Part shown: positions 24,469-32,873 of the stretch, in pieces
How the letters are laid out: every line of letters begins with the position of its first letter
How positions within the stretch are numbered: position 1 is the first letter of the stretch
Source of the DNA: Pseudomonas gessardii
GTDB taxonomy: Bacteria > Pseudomonadota > Gammaproteobacteria > Pseudomonadales > Pseudomonadaceae
Length of the DNA: 38,729 nucleotides
Assembly: GCF_001983165.1 (NCBI RefSeq)
Contig: NZ_MNPU01000058.1
Span: 1 to 38,729 of the forward strand
Reading direction: 5' to 3'
The notes under the pieces: model-generated
The model's database searches: none
Told to the model about the DNA's origin: nothing
Seen by the model: the letters and a program-made list of their open reading frames with translations, nothing else
Position numbers and translations under genes: made by a program

Positions 24469-25467
24469 ATGGCTGTCGAATGGGTTGTCGCTGCGGGTGT
24501 GTTTATGGCTGCCAGTGCGGCGTTATGGGGCTTGAGTGCCTGGATGACGCGCCGTATCGAAGCGGCTGTTCCAAGTAACGGGCGCTTTCTGGAGGTGGAT
24601 GGCGAGCGCTTTCATTATGTAGACGAGGGCAAGGGCCCGCCGCTGGTGATGATCCACGGCCTGATGGGCAGCAGTCGTAACCTGACCTATGCCTTGGCCG
24701 CACAACTGCGCGAGCACTTTCGGGTGATCACCCTGGACCGACCCGGCTCAGGCTATTCCACCCGCCGCAAAGGCACCGGTGCCGACCTGCCAAGCCAGGC
24801 CCGGCAAGTGGCGACCTTTATCCAGACCCTGGACCTGGGCCAGCCCCTGGTGCTGGGGCATTCCCTGGGCGGGGCGATCTCCCTGGCCCTGGCCCTGGAC
24901 CATCCCCATGCGGTGTCCGGGTTGGTGCTGGTGGCACCCCTGACCCATCCCCAGCGCATGCTCCCCCTGGTGTTTCTATCGTTGGCGGTGCGCCCGGCCT
25001 GGCTGCGGCGCTGGGTGTCGCGCACGCTGACGGTGCCCATCGGCATGCTCAGCAGTGGTGCGGTGGTCAAGGGCGTGTTCGCTCCCGACCCGGCGCCGGC
25101 CGACTTCGCCACCCGTGGCGGCGGCCTGCTGGGGATGCGCCCCGATAACTTCTATGCCGCTTCCACCGAAATCAGTCTGGTCAACGATTACCTGCCCGAG
25201 ATGGTCAAGCGCTACCCGCAACTGCGCCTGCCCATCGGCCTGATCTATGGCTCGCGGGACAAGGTGCTGGACTTCCGCAAGCACGGCCAGGCCCTGGCAG
25301 ACAAGGTGCCAGGGCTGAAGCTGCAGCTGGTCGAAGGCCGTGGCCATATGCTGCCAATCACCGCCACCGAGCGCGTGGCGGCACTGGTCGAGCAGGTGGC
25401 CAAGCGCAGCAAGCCGGTGGCAAGCGCCACGGTGTTGCACCCGCCGTTTGCGCTGGCGAGTAAATAA
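24469..25467 (+). CDS. Alpha/beta hydrolase, candidate esterase
   Basis: A 332-residue protein from ATG 24469 (GAGGA eight bases upstream). It has an N-terminal membrane anchor (residues 3-26) and an alpha/beta fold: oxyanion region MIHGLMGS (61-68), nucleophile Ser132 in LGHSLGG, Asp264 in YGSRDKV and His293 in EGRGHMLP. The divergent neighbour is a BVMO, so it is a natural candidate to split the ester that enzyme makes into an alcohol and an acid. It resembles the lactone-active esterase described beside a BVMO in P. fluorescens DSM 50106 (recollection, not checked). Confidence 0.82.
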   Translation: MAVEWVVAAGVFMAASAALWGLSAWMTRRIEAAVPSNGRFLEVDGERFHYVDEGKGPPLVMIHGLMGSSRNLTYALAAQLREHFRVITLDRPGSGYSTRRKGTGADLPSQARQVATFIQTLDLGQPLVLGHSLGGAISLALALDHPHAVSGLVLVAPLTHPQRMLPLVFLSLAVRPAWLRRWVSRTLTVPIGMLSSGAVVKGVFAPDPAPADFATRGGGLLGMRPDNFYAASTEISLVNDYLPEMVKRYPQLRLPIGLIYGSRDKVLDFRKHGQALADKVPGLKLQLVEGRGHMLPITATERVAALVEQVAKRSKPVASATVLHPPFALASK

Positions 25468-25777
25468 TCGTGAACCCCACGGCGTGGTCGAAAGTCGCTA
25501 ACGCTTGCCCTAGACACCTGACCGAACGGATGAAAAAGAGACTGGCCGGTCACGTAAAAAAGGCCCCGAAAAAGTAGTTGACGACCTATCGATTCCGCGC
25601 TATTTATTTAAAAAAATATTTCAATATTTATTTTGACCTAAGAGCGAATAAAATAATGAAAAAAACGCCTTTTATCGCATGGTTTGTTTCAAGTGGCCTT
25701 CAGTGCCGCCTGAACCGCTTTTCTGCCTCTTTTGCTTCGCTCTCACTCTCTGCCGCGCAGTGCGCCCGGAGGTTGCC
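25468..25777 (+). promoter_or_regulatory. Upstream region of alkB with AT-rich tract and possible leader ORF
   Basis: Between the hydrolase and alkB there are 310 bases. 25595-25665 is very AT-rich, including TATTTATTTAAAAAAATATT. A 41-codon frame begins at ATG 25656 (MKKTPFIAWFVSSGLQ...) and ends at TGA 25779-25781, overlapping alkB's ATG in ATGA. Its own ribosome site is poor, so it may be chance. GGAGG at 25768-25772 serves alkB. Confidence 0.4.
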
Positions 25778-27055
25778 ATGAATCAGACCCTGGCCGCCCC
25801 CCACGTCTGGACCGACGGCAAGCGCCACCTGTGGTGGCTCGGCATCATGCCTCTGGCGACCCCGCTGCTGTCCGGCGCCCTGGCCATCACTACCGGCGTA
25901 CAACAACTGTGGTGGGTCGGTGTACTGGTGATTTTCGGCCTGATCCCGCTGATCGACGGCCTGCTCGGCGAAGACGTCAGCAACCCACCGGAATCCGCTG
26001 TCAGCGGCCTTGAATCGCAGAAGTACTACCGCTGGATCGTCTACACCGGGGTGTTGTTCGTTATTTCCTCGGTGGTGATCACCGGTTGGCTGGCCGTCAG
26101 CGGCATCGACTGGATGATCAGCGGCGGGCTGCTGCAACTTACCGCCTCCCTCGATCCTTCGAGCTGGATGGCGCAAACCGCCAGCTTCCTGACGGCCCGG
26201 GTGCAGTTGCACGGTGAGGTCAGTGGGTTTACCTACCTGGGCATGGCCATGTCCACCGGCGCTGCCACCGGCATCGCGATCAACACCGCCCATGAACTGG
26301 GGCACAAGCCGCGCCTGCTGGAGATTGTGCTGGCGAAGATCACCCTGGCGCCGACCTTCTACGGGCACTTCTACACCGAACACAACCGTGGCCATCACGT
26401 ACGCGTTGCCACCCCGGAAGATCCGGCCAGCTCGCGACTGGGGGAGAGCTTCTGGGCCTTCCTGCCGCGCTCGGTGTGGTTCAGTGCGCGCTCGGCCTGG
26501 AACCTGGAACGCGAACGCCTGCGCAAGCTCGGCCTGCCGGCGTGGCACTGGAAGAACGGCGTACTCAGCGCCTGGATGTACAGCGTGGTGTTGTGGGGCG
26601 CGATGATCGCCTGGCTGGGCATGGCGGTGATTCCCTTCCTGTTGATCCAGGGCATCTACGGCTTCTCGTTGCTGGAAGTGGTGAACTATGTCGAGCACTA
26701 CGGGCTTAAACGCCAGAAGTTGCCTAACGGCCGTTATGAACGGTGTTCGCCGCGCCACTCGTGGAACAGTAACCGTATTGTCACCAATATCTTTCTGTTC
26801 CAGTTGCAGCGCCACTCTGATCATCACGCCAACCCGACTCGCAGTTATCAGTCGTTGCGCCACTTTGATGAATCGCCGCAACTGCCGTATGGCTACGCCA
26901 GCATGATTGTCTGGGCCTATATCCCTTACTTATGGCGCCGGCGTATGGATCACCGGGTACTACGGCATTATTCGGGGGATGTCACCCTGGCCAATATCCA
27001 GCCATCCAAACGCTTGAAGATACTGGAGAAGTACGGCAAGACCAGCACCTTCTAA
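25778..27055 (+). CDS. alkB: Alkane 1-monooxygenase
   Basis: A 425-residue membrane di-iron enzyme that hydroxylates the terminal carbon of alkanes using rubredoxin-supplied electrons. All histidine boxes are present: HELGHK (172-177), EHNRGHHVRVATPEDP (His202, His206, His207), NYVEHYGL (His307) and LQRHSDHH (His346, His349, His350). Hydrophobic segments lie near 25-62, 88-105, 110-125, 265-300 and 375-386. Start ATG 25778 has GGAGG seven bases upstream. It heads a run of alkane genes (praA-like, praB, FadL-type porin). No rubredoxin or rubredoxin reductase is in the window. Confidence 0.96.
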   Translation: MNQTLAAPHVWTDGKRHLWWLGIMPLATPLLSGALAITTGVQQLWWVGVLVIFGLIPLIDGLLGEDVSNPPESAVSGLESQKYYRWIVYTGVLFVISSVVITGWLAVSGIDWMISGGLLQLTASLDPSSWMAQTASFLTARVQLHGEVSGFTYLGMAMSTGAATGIAINTAHELGHKPRLLEIVLAKITLAPTFYGHFYTEHNRGHHVRVATPEDPASSRLGESFWAFLPRSVWFSARSAWNLERERLRKLGLPAWHWKNGVLSAWMYSVVLWGAMIAWLGMAVIPFLLIQGIYGFSLLEVVNYVEHYGLKRQKLPNGRYERCSPRHSWNSNRIVTNIFLFQLQRHSDHHANPTRSYQSLRHFDESPQLPYGYASMIVWAYIPYLWRRRMDHRVLRHYSGDVTLANIQPSKRLKILEKYGKTSTF

Positions 27056-27201
27056 TGTGAATTAACTGTTGTAGGGCGCACTCGGGATCTGTGTATCGCG
27101 CAGGTTTTCATCGCCCACGGTTTGCCGGTTTCGAGTGCTGCTTAGTTGCAAGAAAGTTGTTTGACCCTAACAAAAATAAAATCAAGGGAAGGACGTACAC
27201 C

Positions 27202-27696
27202 ATGCAAACACCTGCCAAGTTCACTGCGCATATCGTGCTCGCTGCACTGGGGCTTATTGCCTATCACCAGGCCCAGGCCGCCCGTATCGAACCCGCCGGC
27301 AGCGCCTTCACTGCCCAGGGCCCCATCAGCTTTTCCAAGGGCGCGCTGATCAGCGCCGACTGCACCATCAAGGTGGCCGGCAAGGTCGCGGCCGATGGTT
27401 CGCAAGTCAATGTCGACAAGGTCGAGTTTGACGGTGGCCTCAAGTGCAGCCGCGTCGAAGCCATCAACCTGCCGTGGATATTAGTGGCCAGGGATGCCAG
27501 GAGCGGCTCCATGTCGAAGATCAGCGTCGATGTGCACGCCTTTGGCCTGGGCGGCAAGTGTGGCCCGTCCACTGCCGAAGGCACCTGGGATAACGCCACC
27601 GGCAAGTTGGAAGCGGTCAATGTGCCGATTGGCGAAGACTGCAAGATCAAAACCGTGTCGATCAAGATGCCGCCGACGTTCAAAGTCGTCGAGTAA
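27202..27696 (+). CDS. PraA/PraB-family secreted protein (alkane oxidation activator-like)
   Basis: A 164-residue secreted protein from ATG 27202 (AAGGA upstream), with a signal peptide ending AQA-ARIE. It has four Cys (SADC, LKC, KCGPS, EDC) in the same order as the next gene's product. Both open with an xxIxPxGxxFTxxGxI pattern, and both carry LPW in the middle (INLPWIL; ITGLPWLL), so the two are tandem paralogs. PraA/PraB proteins are small extracellular factors reported to stimulate growth on alkanes. Position directly after alkB supports that role. The chemistry is unknown. Confidence 0.75.
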   Translation: MQTPAKFTAHIVLAALGLIAYHQAQAARIEPAGSAFTAQGPISFSKGALISADCTIKVAGKVAADGSQVNVDKVEFDGGLKCSRVEAINLPWILVARDARSGSMSKISVDVHAFGLGGKCGPSTAEGTWDNATGKLEAVNVPIGEDCKIKTVSIKMPPTFKVVE

Positions 27697-27825
27697 ACCC
27701 CCGAATTTGTAGCGGTAAATGAATTGAAATTTGGCTGGAAAGGGAAGTTCTGCTGTTTCTCCGTGACCTCTCGATCATGGCCATTACCCCGGCGAAATGA
27801 CTCGCCATACATGTGAGGAAAAATA

Positions 27826-28341
27826 ATGAAAAGTTTGAAAACCCTCGTTTGTGTAAGTTCGTTTGCTCTGTGCTTTGGCGCGGCTTCGATGGCCAGTGCG
27901 GCGTCTTTTAGTCCAATTGGAGCGACGTTTACTACAGGGGCGACTGGGAGCATTGTTGTTAAATCACCTTCGTCGTTTCAGCAGCCCGTAACATGTAAGG
28001 CTGTATTCGAAGGCAAGGTGCGCCCTGATGGTAAGGCAGATATCACCAAAGTAACTATCTCTCCAGGATCAAGCGTGCTGTGCAACCTACCCAATATCAC
28101 TGGTTTGCCTTGGTTGCTGGAAGCCACCAGCACAAGTGCCGGTAAAGCTTACAACGTTGGTTACACGATCACTTCGTTCCCTCCAACCAACTGCGGCCCT
28201 ACGGCTATCGATGTAGCGCTGGCCTCAACCCCAGCTCCGTCTCCAAGTATCACTCTTGCTGCGACCAACCAGCCGCTTAGCGGCAGTTGCACGGTGGTGA
28301 CACTGAACGTAGGCGCTACCGGCGTCACCATTGTTCCTTGA
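27826..28341 (+). CDS. praB: Alkane oxidation protein activator PraB
   Basis: A 171-residue secreted protein with signal peptide (residues 1-25, ending ASA-ASFSP), GAGGA before ATG 27826, and the four Cys of this family (PVTC, VLC, NCGP, GSC). The C-terminal half is Pro/Thr/Ser-rich and lacks Lys. Codons are visibly more AT-rich than in alkB or fadE (TTT, GTT, TCT are common), hinting at a different history or a translation-rate effect. It lies between the PraA-like gene and the FadL-type porin. It is thought to help alkane uptake or emulsification; the mechanism is unsettled. Confidence 0.82.
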   Translation: MKSLKTLVCVSSFALCFGAASMASAASFSPIGATFTTGATGSIVVKSPSSFQQPVTCKAVFEGKVRPDGKADITKVTISPGSSVLCNLPNITGLPWLLEATSTSAGKAYNVGYTITSFPPTNCGPTAIDVALASTPAPSPSITLAATNQPLSGSCTVVTLNVGATGVTIVP

Positions 28342-28381
28342 TGCCGGCACTTCGGAAATAGGCTTGATCACCCGGTGAAAA

Positions 28382-28407
28382 ACAGGTGCCTCGTCAGAGG
28401 CATCTGT
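28382..28407 (+). terminator. Hairpin between praB and the FadL-type gene
   Basis: ACAGGTGCCTC (28382-28392) pairs with GAGGCATCTGT (28397-28407), eleven pairs including one G-U, around a GTCA loop. No U-tract follows. It could be a partial terminator or an mRNA processing or stability point that sets praB above downstream expression. Confidence 0.5.
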
Positions 28408-28466
28408 TGAGGTAAAGCCGTTCGGTCCAACCGGCTGTGACAAATAAAAACAATAAGGAGTGACGC

Positions 28467-29909
28467 ATGAATAATATGAAGCAGCAGGCCCAGGCGTTGT
28501 TAGGCCTGGCATTGTTGGGCGGGCTGATCGCCTCAGCGGGAACCGTTCAGGCGGGTGGTTTCATGACGCCAACCGCAAACACTGCTGGTTGGGGCCGGGC
28601 GTTTGGTGGGGGGTCGATGTTCAAGAACGACCCGTCATCGGCGTACAACAACCCTGCTGCCATGGCTTTCATTGACAAGACCATTTCGCAGTTCACCATC
28701 AACTACGCAAACATCGACATCAAATACAAAGGGTCGGCGTATGACTACGCTGGCAATCCGACGTCCAACACGGTCTATGATCCCAATACTGGCGAGTTAA
28801 CATCGACACCTCGCACCGGTAATGGCGGTCAAGGCGGCTTCGAAGCGTGGGTACCCACTGGCTTCATGGTGATCCCGATCAACGATCGTTTTGCCTTTGG
28901 TTTGAGCCAAGTGGTGCCGATGGGCGCGCGCACAACCTGGGATGAGGATTGGAAAGGTCGCGACTTCGCGGTGGACACCCGCATCGAAACCGTGGGCCTG
29001 ACCGGCTCCCTGTCGTTCAAGGTCAATGATGAGTTTTCCATCGGTGGTGGTGCGATTCTCCAGCACACCAAAGGCTTTGTGAGCCAGAACGTCGATCTGT
29101 ATGCCGCTGCTGCGCAGTCGCCGGACTTCGGGATGATTCCGTTCCCGGCCGGCCAGGGCTTCGCCTTGATGCGGGTCAAAGTCGACAATAACTCCCTGGG
29201 TTGGTTTGCGGGGATGACCTGGAAACCCACGGCGCAGGACACCCTGGGCTTGAACTATCACGCCAAGATCAAGAACAAGCTGGAGGGAAAGTACAACATG
29301 TACGCCGATCCAGGCTCGGAAGGGCTGATGACCACCCCGGTGGTCGACGGTAAAACCCTGGTCGAGTTGGCTTACCCTGGGCTGAAACTGTATCCGGGCG
29401 GTGCCAATGCCTCCACGCAACTGGATATCCCTGCCAACGCGTCCCTGGACTGGGTACACGACTTCTCTGACCGCCTGGCCCTGGGCGCCAGTGTGACCTG
29501 GACCCAATGGTCCTCCTTCGAGGCGCTGACCTTGAAGTCCAATGGCAGCACCATCGTGTCGATCCCGTACAAGTACAAGAACACCTGGATGTATTCGTTC
29601 GGCGGTGACTACAAACTCACGGATGACTTTACCGTGCGTGCCGGTGTGGCCTTCGACCAGACCCCAACCCGCAACTCCACCCGTGACCCGCGTATCCCGG
29701 ATGGGGATCGCACCTTCGCTTCCCTGGGCTTTGGCTACAACATCCGCGCCATTCCGGGCCTGAGCATCGACGGCGCGTATTCCCGCCAGTTTGTGGAGAC
29801 CGTCAAGCTCAAGACCAAGAACGTTGACCGTCTTGGCGCAGCGTCGCTGGATGGCAAATCCGAGGCCAAGGGCGAAGTGGTCAGCCTGTCGGCTACCTAC
29901 GCCTTCTGA
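28467..29909 (+). CDS. OmpP1/FadL family outer-membrane hydrocarbon or fatty-acid transporter
   Basis: A 480-residue outer-membrane beta-barrel. It has a signal peptide (about 1-28, ending VQA-GGF), then the FadL-type N-terminus (GRAFGGGSMFKNDPSSAYNN, PAAMAF), which forms the hatch with a conserved NPA. Internal repeats of alternating strands follow, and the C-terminus is SLSATYAF with terminal Phe for BAM assembly. TAAGGAG precedes ATG 28467. FadL members move hydrophobic compounds laterally into the periplasm, and location after alkB and praB points to alkanes or long-chain acids. Confidence 0.88.
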   Translation: MNNMKQQAQALLGLALLGGLIASAGTVQAGGFMTPTANTAGWGRAFGGGSMFKNDPSSAYNNPAAMAFIDKTISQFTINYANIDIKYKGSAYDYAGNPTSNTVYDPNTGELTSTPRTGNGGQGGFEAWVPTGFMVIPINDRFAFGLSQVVPMGARTTWDEDWKGRDFAVDTRIETVGLTGSLSFKVNDEFSIGGGAILQHTKGFVSQNVDLYAAAAQSPDFGMIPFPAGQGFALMRVKVDNNSLGWFAGMTWKPTAQDTLGLNYHAKIKNKLEGKYNMYADPGSEGLMTTPVVDGKTLVELAYPGLKLYPGGANASTQLDIPANASLDWVHDFSDRLALGASVTWTQWSSFEALTLKSNGSTIVSIPYKYKNTWMYSFGGDYKLTDDFTVRAGVAFDQTPTRNSTRDPRIPDGDRTFASLGFGYNIRAIPGLSIDGAYSRQFVETVKLKTKNVDRLGAASLDGKSEAKGEVVSLSATYAF

Positions 29910-29935
29910 CCTGGGGTTGTATCTGCGTAGTGCCT

Positions 29936-29977
29936 GGGTAAACGCGTAGTCAGCGCATCTTTCTACTGCGTTTACCC
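29936..29977 (+). terminator. Hairpin after the FadL-type gene
   Basis: GGGTAAACGC-GTAG (29936-29949) pairs with CTAC-T-GCGTTTACCC (29963-29977), about 14 pairs with a one-base bulge. No U-tract follows. It probably ends or attenuates the alkB transcript. Beyond it, 30055-30130 is an AT-rich block, likely the fadE promoter. Confidence 0.55.
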
Positions 29978-30054
29978 GGTGCTCCACCTGTGGGGCGCCC
30001 ACGCGACCCCTGGTGATTTCCTTCTCCCTTTAACACTTCGGCTGACGCGTTCGG

Positions 30055-30204
30055 CCGAGAATTATTTCGCAAAGACATTAAATAAAAATTTCAAAACAAA
30101 ATTTGAATTTGGCTTTTCAAGTTTGTAGTGTGGTGATCAGTCGCAGGCCGTACCGACCTGCTGCTGTGCGTGCCGTGCCCTGAATAATAAGTAGAGGTAT
30201 CTCC
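30055..30204 (+). promoter_or_regulatory. AT-rich promoter region of fadE
   Basis: 30058-30130 is AT-rich, with TTAAATAAAAATTTC and AAAATTTGAATTTGG. It resembles in composition the blocks before the hydrolase and alkB genes. The ribosome site AGAGG lies ahead of ATG 30205. No clear -35/-10 pair or named operator was recognised. Confidence 0.4.
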
Positions 30205-32730
30205 ATGGTTATCTGGTTATTGGCGGGACTCGCTGTGGCGACTGCCCTGGCGTATCGACAAGCGGCAGCCACCCTGTGGCTGGGTGCTGGCCTGGCCTGG
30301 TTGGCGGGCGGCTATCTGTTCAATGTGGTTGCAGGGTTTGGCCTGAGCGTTGCGGCGTTGCTGGTGGTGGTACCGGCGCTGCTGATGAGCATCAAGCCCC
30401 TGCGTCGCACGCTGTTGACCAGCAGGGCCCTGGGTCTGTTTCGCACGATCATGCCGGCCATGTCCGACACTGAACGCGCGGCTATCGAGTCCGGCACCGT
30501 GTGGTGGGACGCCGAGTTGTTCAGCGGCAAACCCAATTGGCCGCGCCTGCTGCAAGCCGCGCCGGCACGCTTGAGCGCCGAAGAACAGGCCTTTCTCGAC
30601 AACGAAGTAGAAACCCTCTGCGACATGGCCAACGACTGGGAAACCACCCAGGTCTGGCAGGACCTGTCGCCCGAAGGCTGGCAGTACACCAAGGACGCCG
30701 GCTTCCTCGGCATGATCATTCCCAAGCAATATGGCGGCAAAGGCTTCTCCCACTATGCCCATTCGCAAGTGGTGATGAAGCTGTCGACCCGTTGCTCGGC
30801 GGCAGCGATTTCGGTGATGGTCCCCAACTCCCTGGGCCCCGCCGAACTGTTGCTGCATTACGGCACCGACGCCCAGCGCAATTACTACCTGCCGCGCCTG
30901 GCCCGTGGCGAAGACATCCCGTGCTTTGCCCTGACCAGCCCCTATGCCGGCTCCGACGCCGGGGCGATTCCCGACCTGGGCATCGTCTGCAAGGGCATGC
31001 ATGAAGGCCAGGAAGTGCTGGGCTTCAGCGTGACCTGGGACAAGCGCTATATCACCCTCGGCCCCATCGCCACGGTGCTCGGCCTGGCCTTTCGCGCCGA
31101 AGACCCTGACGGCCTGCTGGGCCAGCCCGGCTCGCTGGGCATCACCTGCGCGTTGATCCCCACTTCCCATCCCGGGGTGAACAGTGGTCGCCGCCATTGG
31201 CCCCTCAATGCGGTGTTCCAGAACGGCCCGACCACCGGCAAGGACGTGTTTATCCCCCTGGAGTGGGTGATCGGCGGCCGCGAGCAAGTGGGCAACGGCT
31301 GGCGCATGCTGATGGAATGCCTGGCCGCCGGGCGCGCGATTTCCCTGCCGTCGGCCAACGTCGGCCTGGGCAAGGTGGCGGTACGCGGTACCACGGCCTA
31401 CGCGGCGATGCGCAAGCAGTTCGGCCTGCCGATTGGCAAGTTTGAAGGGGTGCAGGCGCCCCTGGCACGTATGGCCGGGCACCTGTATGCCTGCGATGCG
31501 GTACGCAAAGTGTCGGTGGCGTCGTTGGATGCCGGCGAGAAACCCTCGGTTATCTCGGCGATTGCCAAATACCACGTCACCGAGCGTGCGCGGATCATCG
31601 TCAACGATGGCATGGACATCGTCGCCGGCAAGGGTATTTGCATGGGGCCCAACAACTTCCTGGCCCGTGCCTATCAACAAAGCCCCATCGCGATCACGGT
31701 GGAAGGCGCGAATATCATGACCCGCTGCCTGATCATCTACGGTCAGGGCCTGATCCGTTGCCACCCCTACGTATTCCGAGAAATGGAAGCGGCGCGCAAC
31801 ACTGATAATCGCCAGGCGTTGCTCGAGTTCGACAGCGCCATGTTCGGTCACCTGAGTTTTGTGCTGGCCAACACCGTACGTGCGGCAGTGCATTCCCTGA
31901 CAGGCGGACGGCTGATTGGCGTACCGGCCAAGACGGATCCGGCGCTGGCGTCCTACTACCGCCAGGCCAATCGGCTGTCGGTGGTGCTGGCGTTGATTTC
32001 CGATATTTCCATGGGCGTGCTGGGCGGCGCGCTCAAGCGCAAGGAAAGCATCACCGGGCGCCTGGGCGATATTCTGTCCCAGCTCTACATCCTGTCCTGC
32101 GTGCTCAAACGCTTTGAGGACGATGGCCGGCCCCAGGCCGACCTGCCGTTGGTGCATTGGTCGGCCCAGGATGCCTTGTTGCGGGCCCATGAAGCCCTGG
32201 CCGAGGTGCTCGACAATTATCCTTCGACGCCGGCTGCGGCAGTGATGCGTGGCTTGAGCTTCCCGTTCGGCATTCCCCAGCGCAAACCCTCCGACCGCCT
32301 GCTGGCCCAAGTGGCCGAGCTGGTGCAGACCCCGGGCGAAAGCCGCGACCGTTTGCTGGCCAATTCCTACATCCCGCGTCCGGAAGTCGACAAGCTGGCC
32401 TATGGCGAACTGGCGTTCCGCCTGCTACCCCAGGTGGAGTTGATCGAAGGGCGGCTCAAGGCGGCGGTCAAGCAAGGCACCCTCGGCCCGATGCCGATCA
32501 GCAGCACGGCCTTTACCGCCTGGCGCATCAAGGCCCGCGCCCTGGATTTGATCAGCGCCGACGAAGACGCCTTGCTGGCGCGCTATGTGGAATACGCCGA
32601 TCACGGCATCCAGGTGGATGACTTCCCACAGGACTTCGGGTTGCTGGAGGCCTTGCAAAAGCGCCAGCAAACGTTGGAACAAGCGGCCAAACCCAGCAGC
32701 AAAAAACGTGAAAACGCCCCGGTGAACTAG
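30205..32730 (+). CDS. fadE: Acyl-CoA dehydrogenase, long FadE type
   Basis: An 841-residue flavoenzyme catalysing the first step of beta-oxidation (acyl-CoA to trans-2-enoyl-CoA). The N-terminal 70 residues form one or two membrane helices; then the FadE marker GTVWWDAELFSGKPNW (about 97-112); acyl-CoA dehydrogenase domains (about 130-520) with GFLGMIIPKQYGGKGFS and ALTSPYAGSDAGAIPDLG; and a C-terminal DUF1974-type extension. Length fits E. coli FadE and not the short 380-residue enzymes. It starts a new transcription unit after a hairpin. A REPIN separates it from the next gene. Confidence 0.92.
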   Translation: MVIWLLAGLAVATALAYRQAAATLWLGAGLAWLAGGYLFNVVAGFGLSVAALLVVVPALLMSIKPLRRTLLTSRALGLFRTIMPAMSDTERAAIESGTVWWDAELFSGKPNWPRLLQAAPARLSAEEQAFLDNEVETLCDMANDWETTQVWQDLSPEGWQYTKDAGFLGMIIPKQYGGKGFSHYAHSQVVMKLSTRCSAAAISVMVPNSLGPAELLLHYGTDAQRNYYLPRLARGEDIPCFALTSPYAGSDAGAIPDLGIVCKGMHEGQEVLGFSVTWDKRYITLGPIATVLGLAFRAEDPDGLLGQPGSLGITCALIPTSHPGVNSGRRHWPLNAVFQNGPTTGKDVFIPLEWVIGGREQVGNGWRMLMECLAAGRAISLPSANVGLGKVAVRGTTAYAAMRKQFGLPIGKFEGVQAPLARMAGHLYACDAVRKVSVASLDAGEKPSVISAIAKYHVTERARIIVNDGMDIVAGKGICMGPNNFLARAYQQSPIAITVEGANIMTRCLIIYGQGLIRCHPYVFREMEAARNTDNRQALLEFDSAMFGHLSFVLANTVRAAVHSLTGGRLIGVPAKTDPALASYYRQANRLSVVLALISDISMGVLGGALKRKESITGRLGDILSQLYILSCVLKRFEDDGRPQADLPLVHWSAQDALLRAHEALAEVLDNYPSTPAAAVMRGLSFPFGIPQRKPSDRLLAQVAELVQTPGESRDRLLANSYIPRPEVDKLAYGELAFRLLPQVELIEGRLKAAVKQGTLGPMPISSTAFTAWRIKARALDLISADEDALLARYVEYADHGIQVDDFPQDFGLLEALQKRQQTLEQAAKPSSKKRENAPVN

Positions 32731-32747
32731 AAACGAGCGCGCTCAAT

Positions 32748-32836
32748 GGGGGAGCGGGCTTGCCTGTGATAGCGGTGTATCTGCGCCACAGATGCAATCG
32801 GATCCACCGCCATCGCAGGCAAGCCAGCTCCCAAAA
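32748..32836. repeat. REPIN inside the beta-oxidation gene run
   Basis: GGGGGAGCGGGCTTGCCTGT at 32748 and its inverse ending GGCAAGCCAGCTCCC at 32834 flank a short centre. It fills most of the 143 bases between fadE and the SDR gene and may lower expression of downstream genes or mark a transcript end. Confidence 0.8.
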
Positions 32837-32873
32837 GGGGTTGGATTTGCAGGTCAGGAAAACGGATTGATTT

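Noticed and set aside
30217..32310. 697-residue open frame on the minus strand
   Set aside because: Antisense shadow of fadE, with biased composition and no domain.
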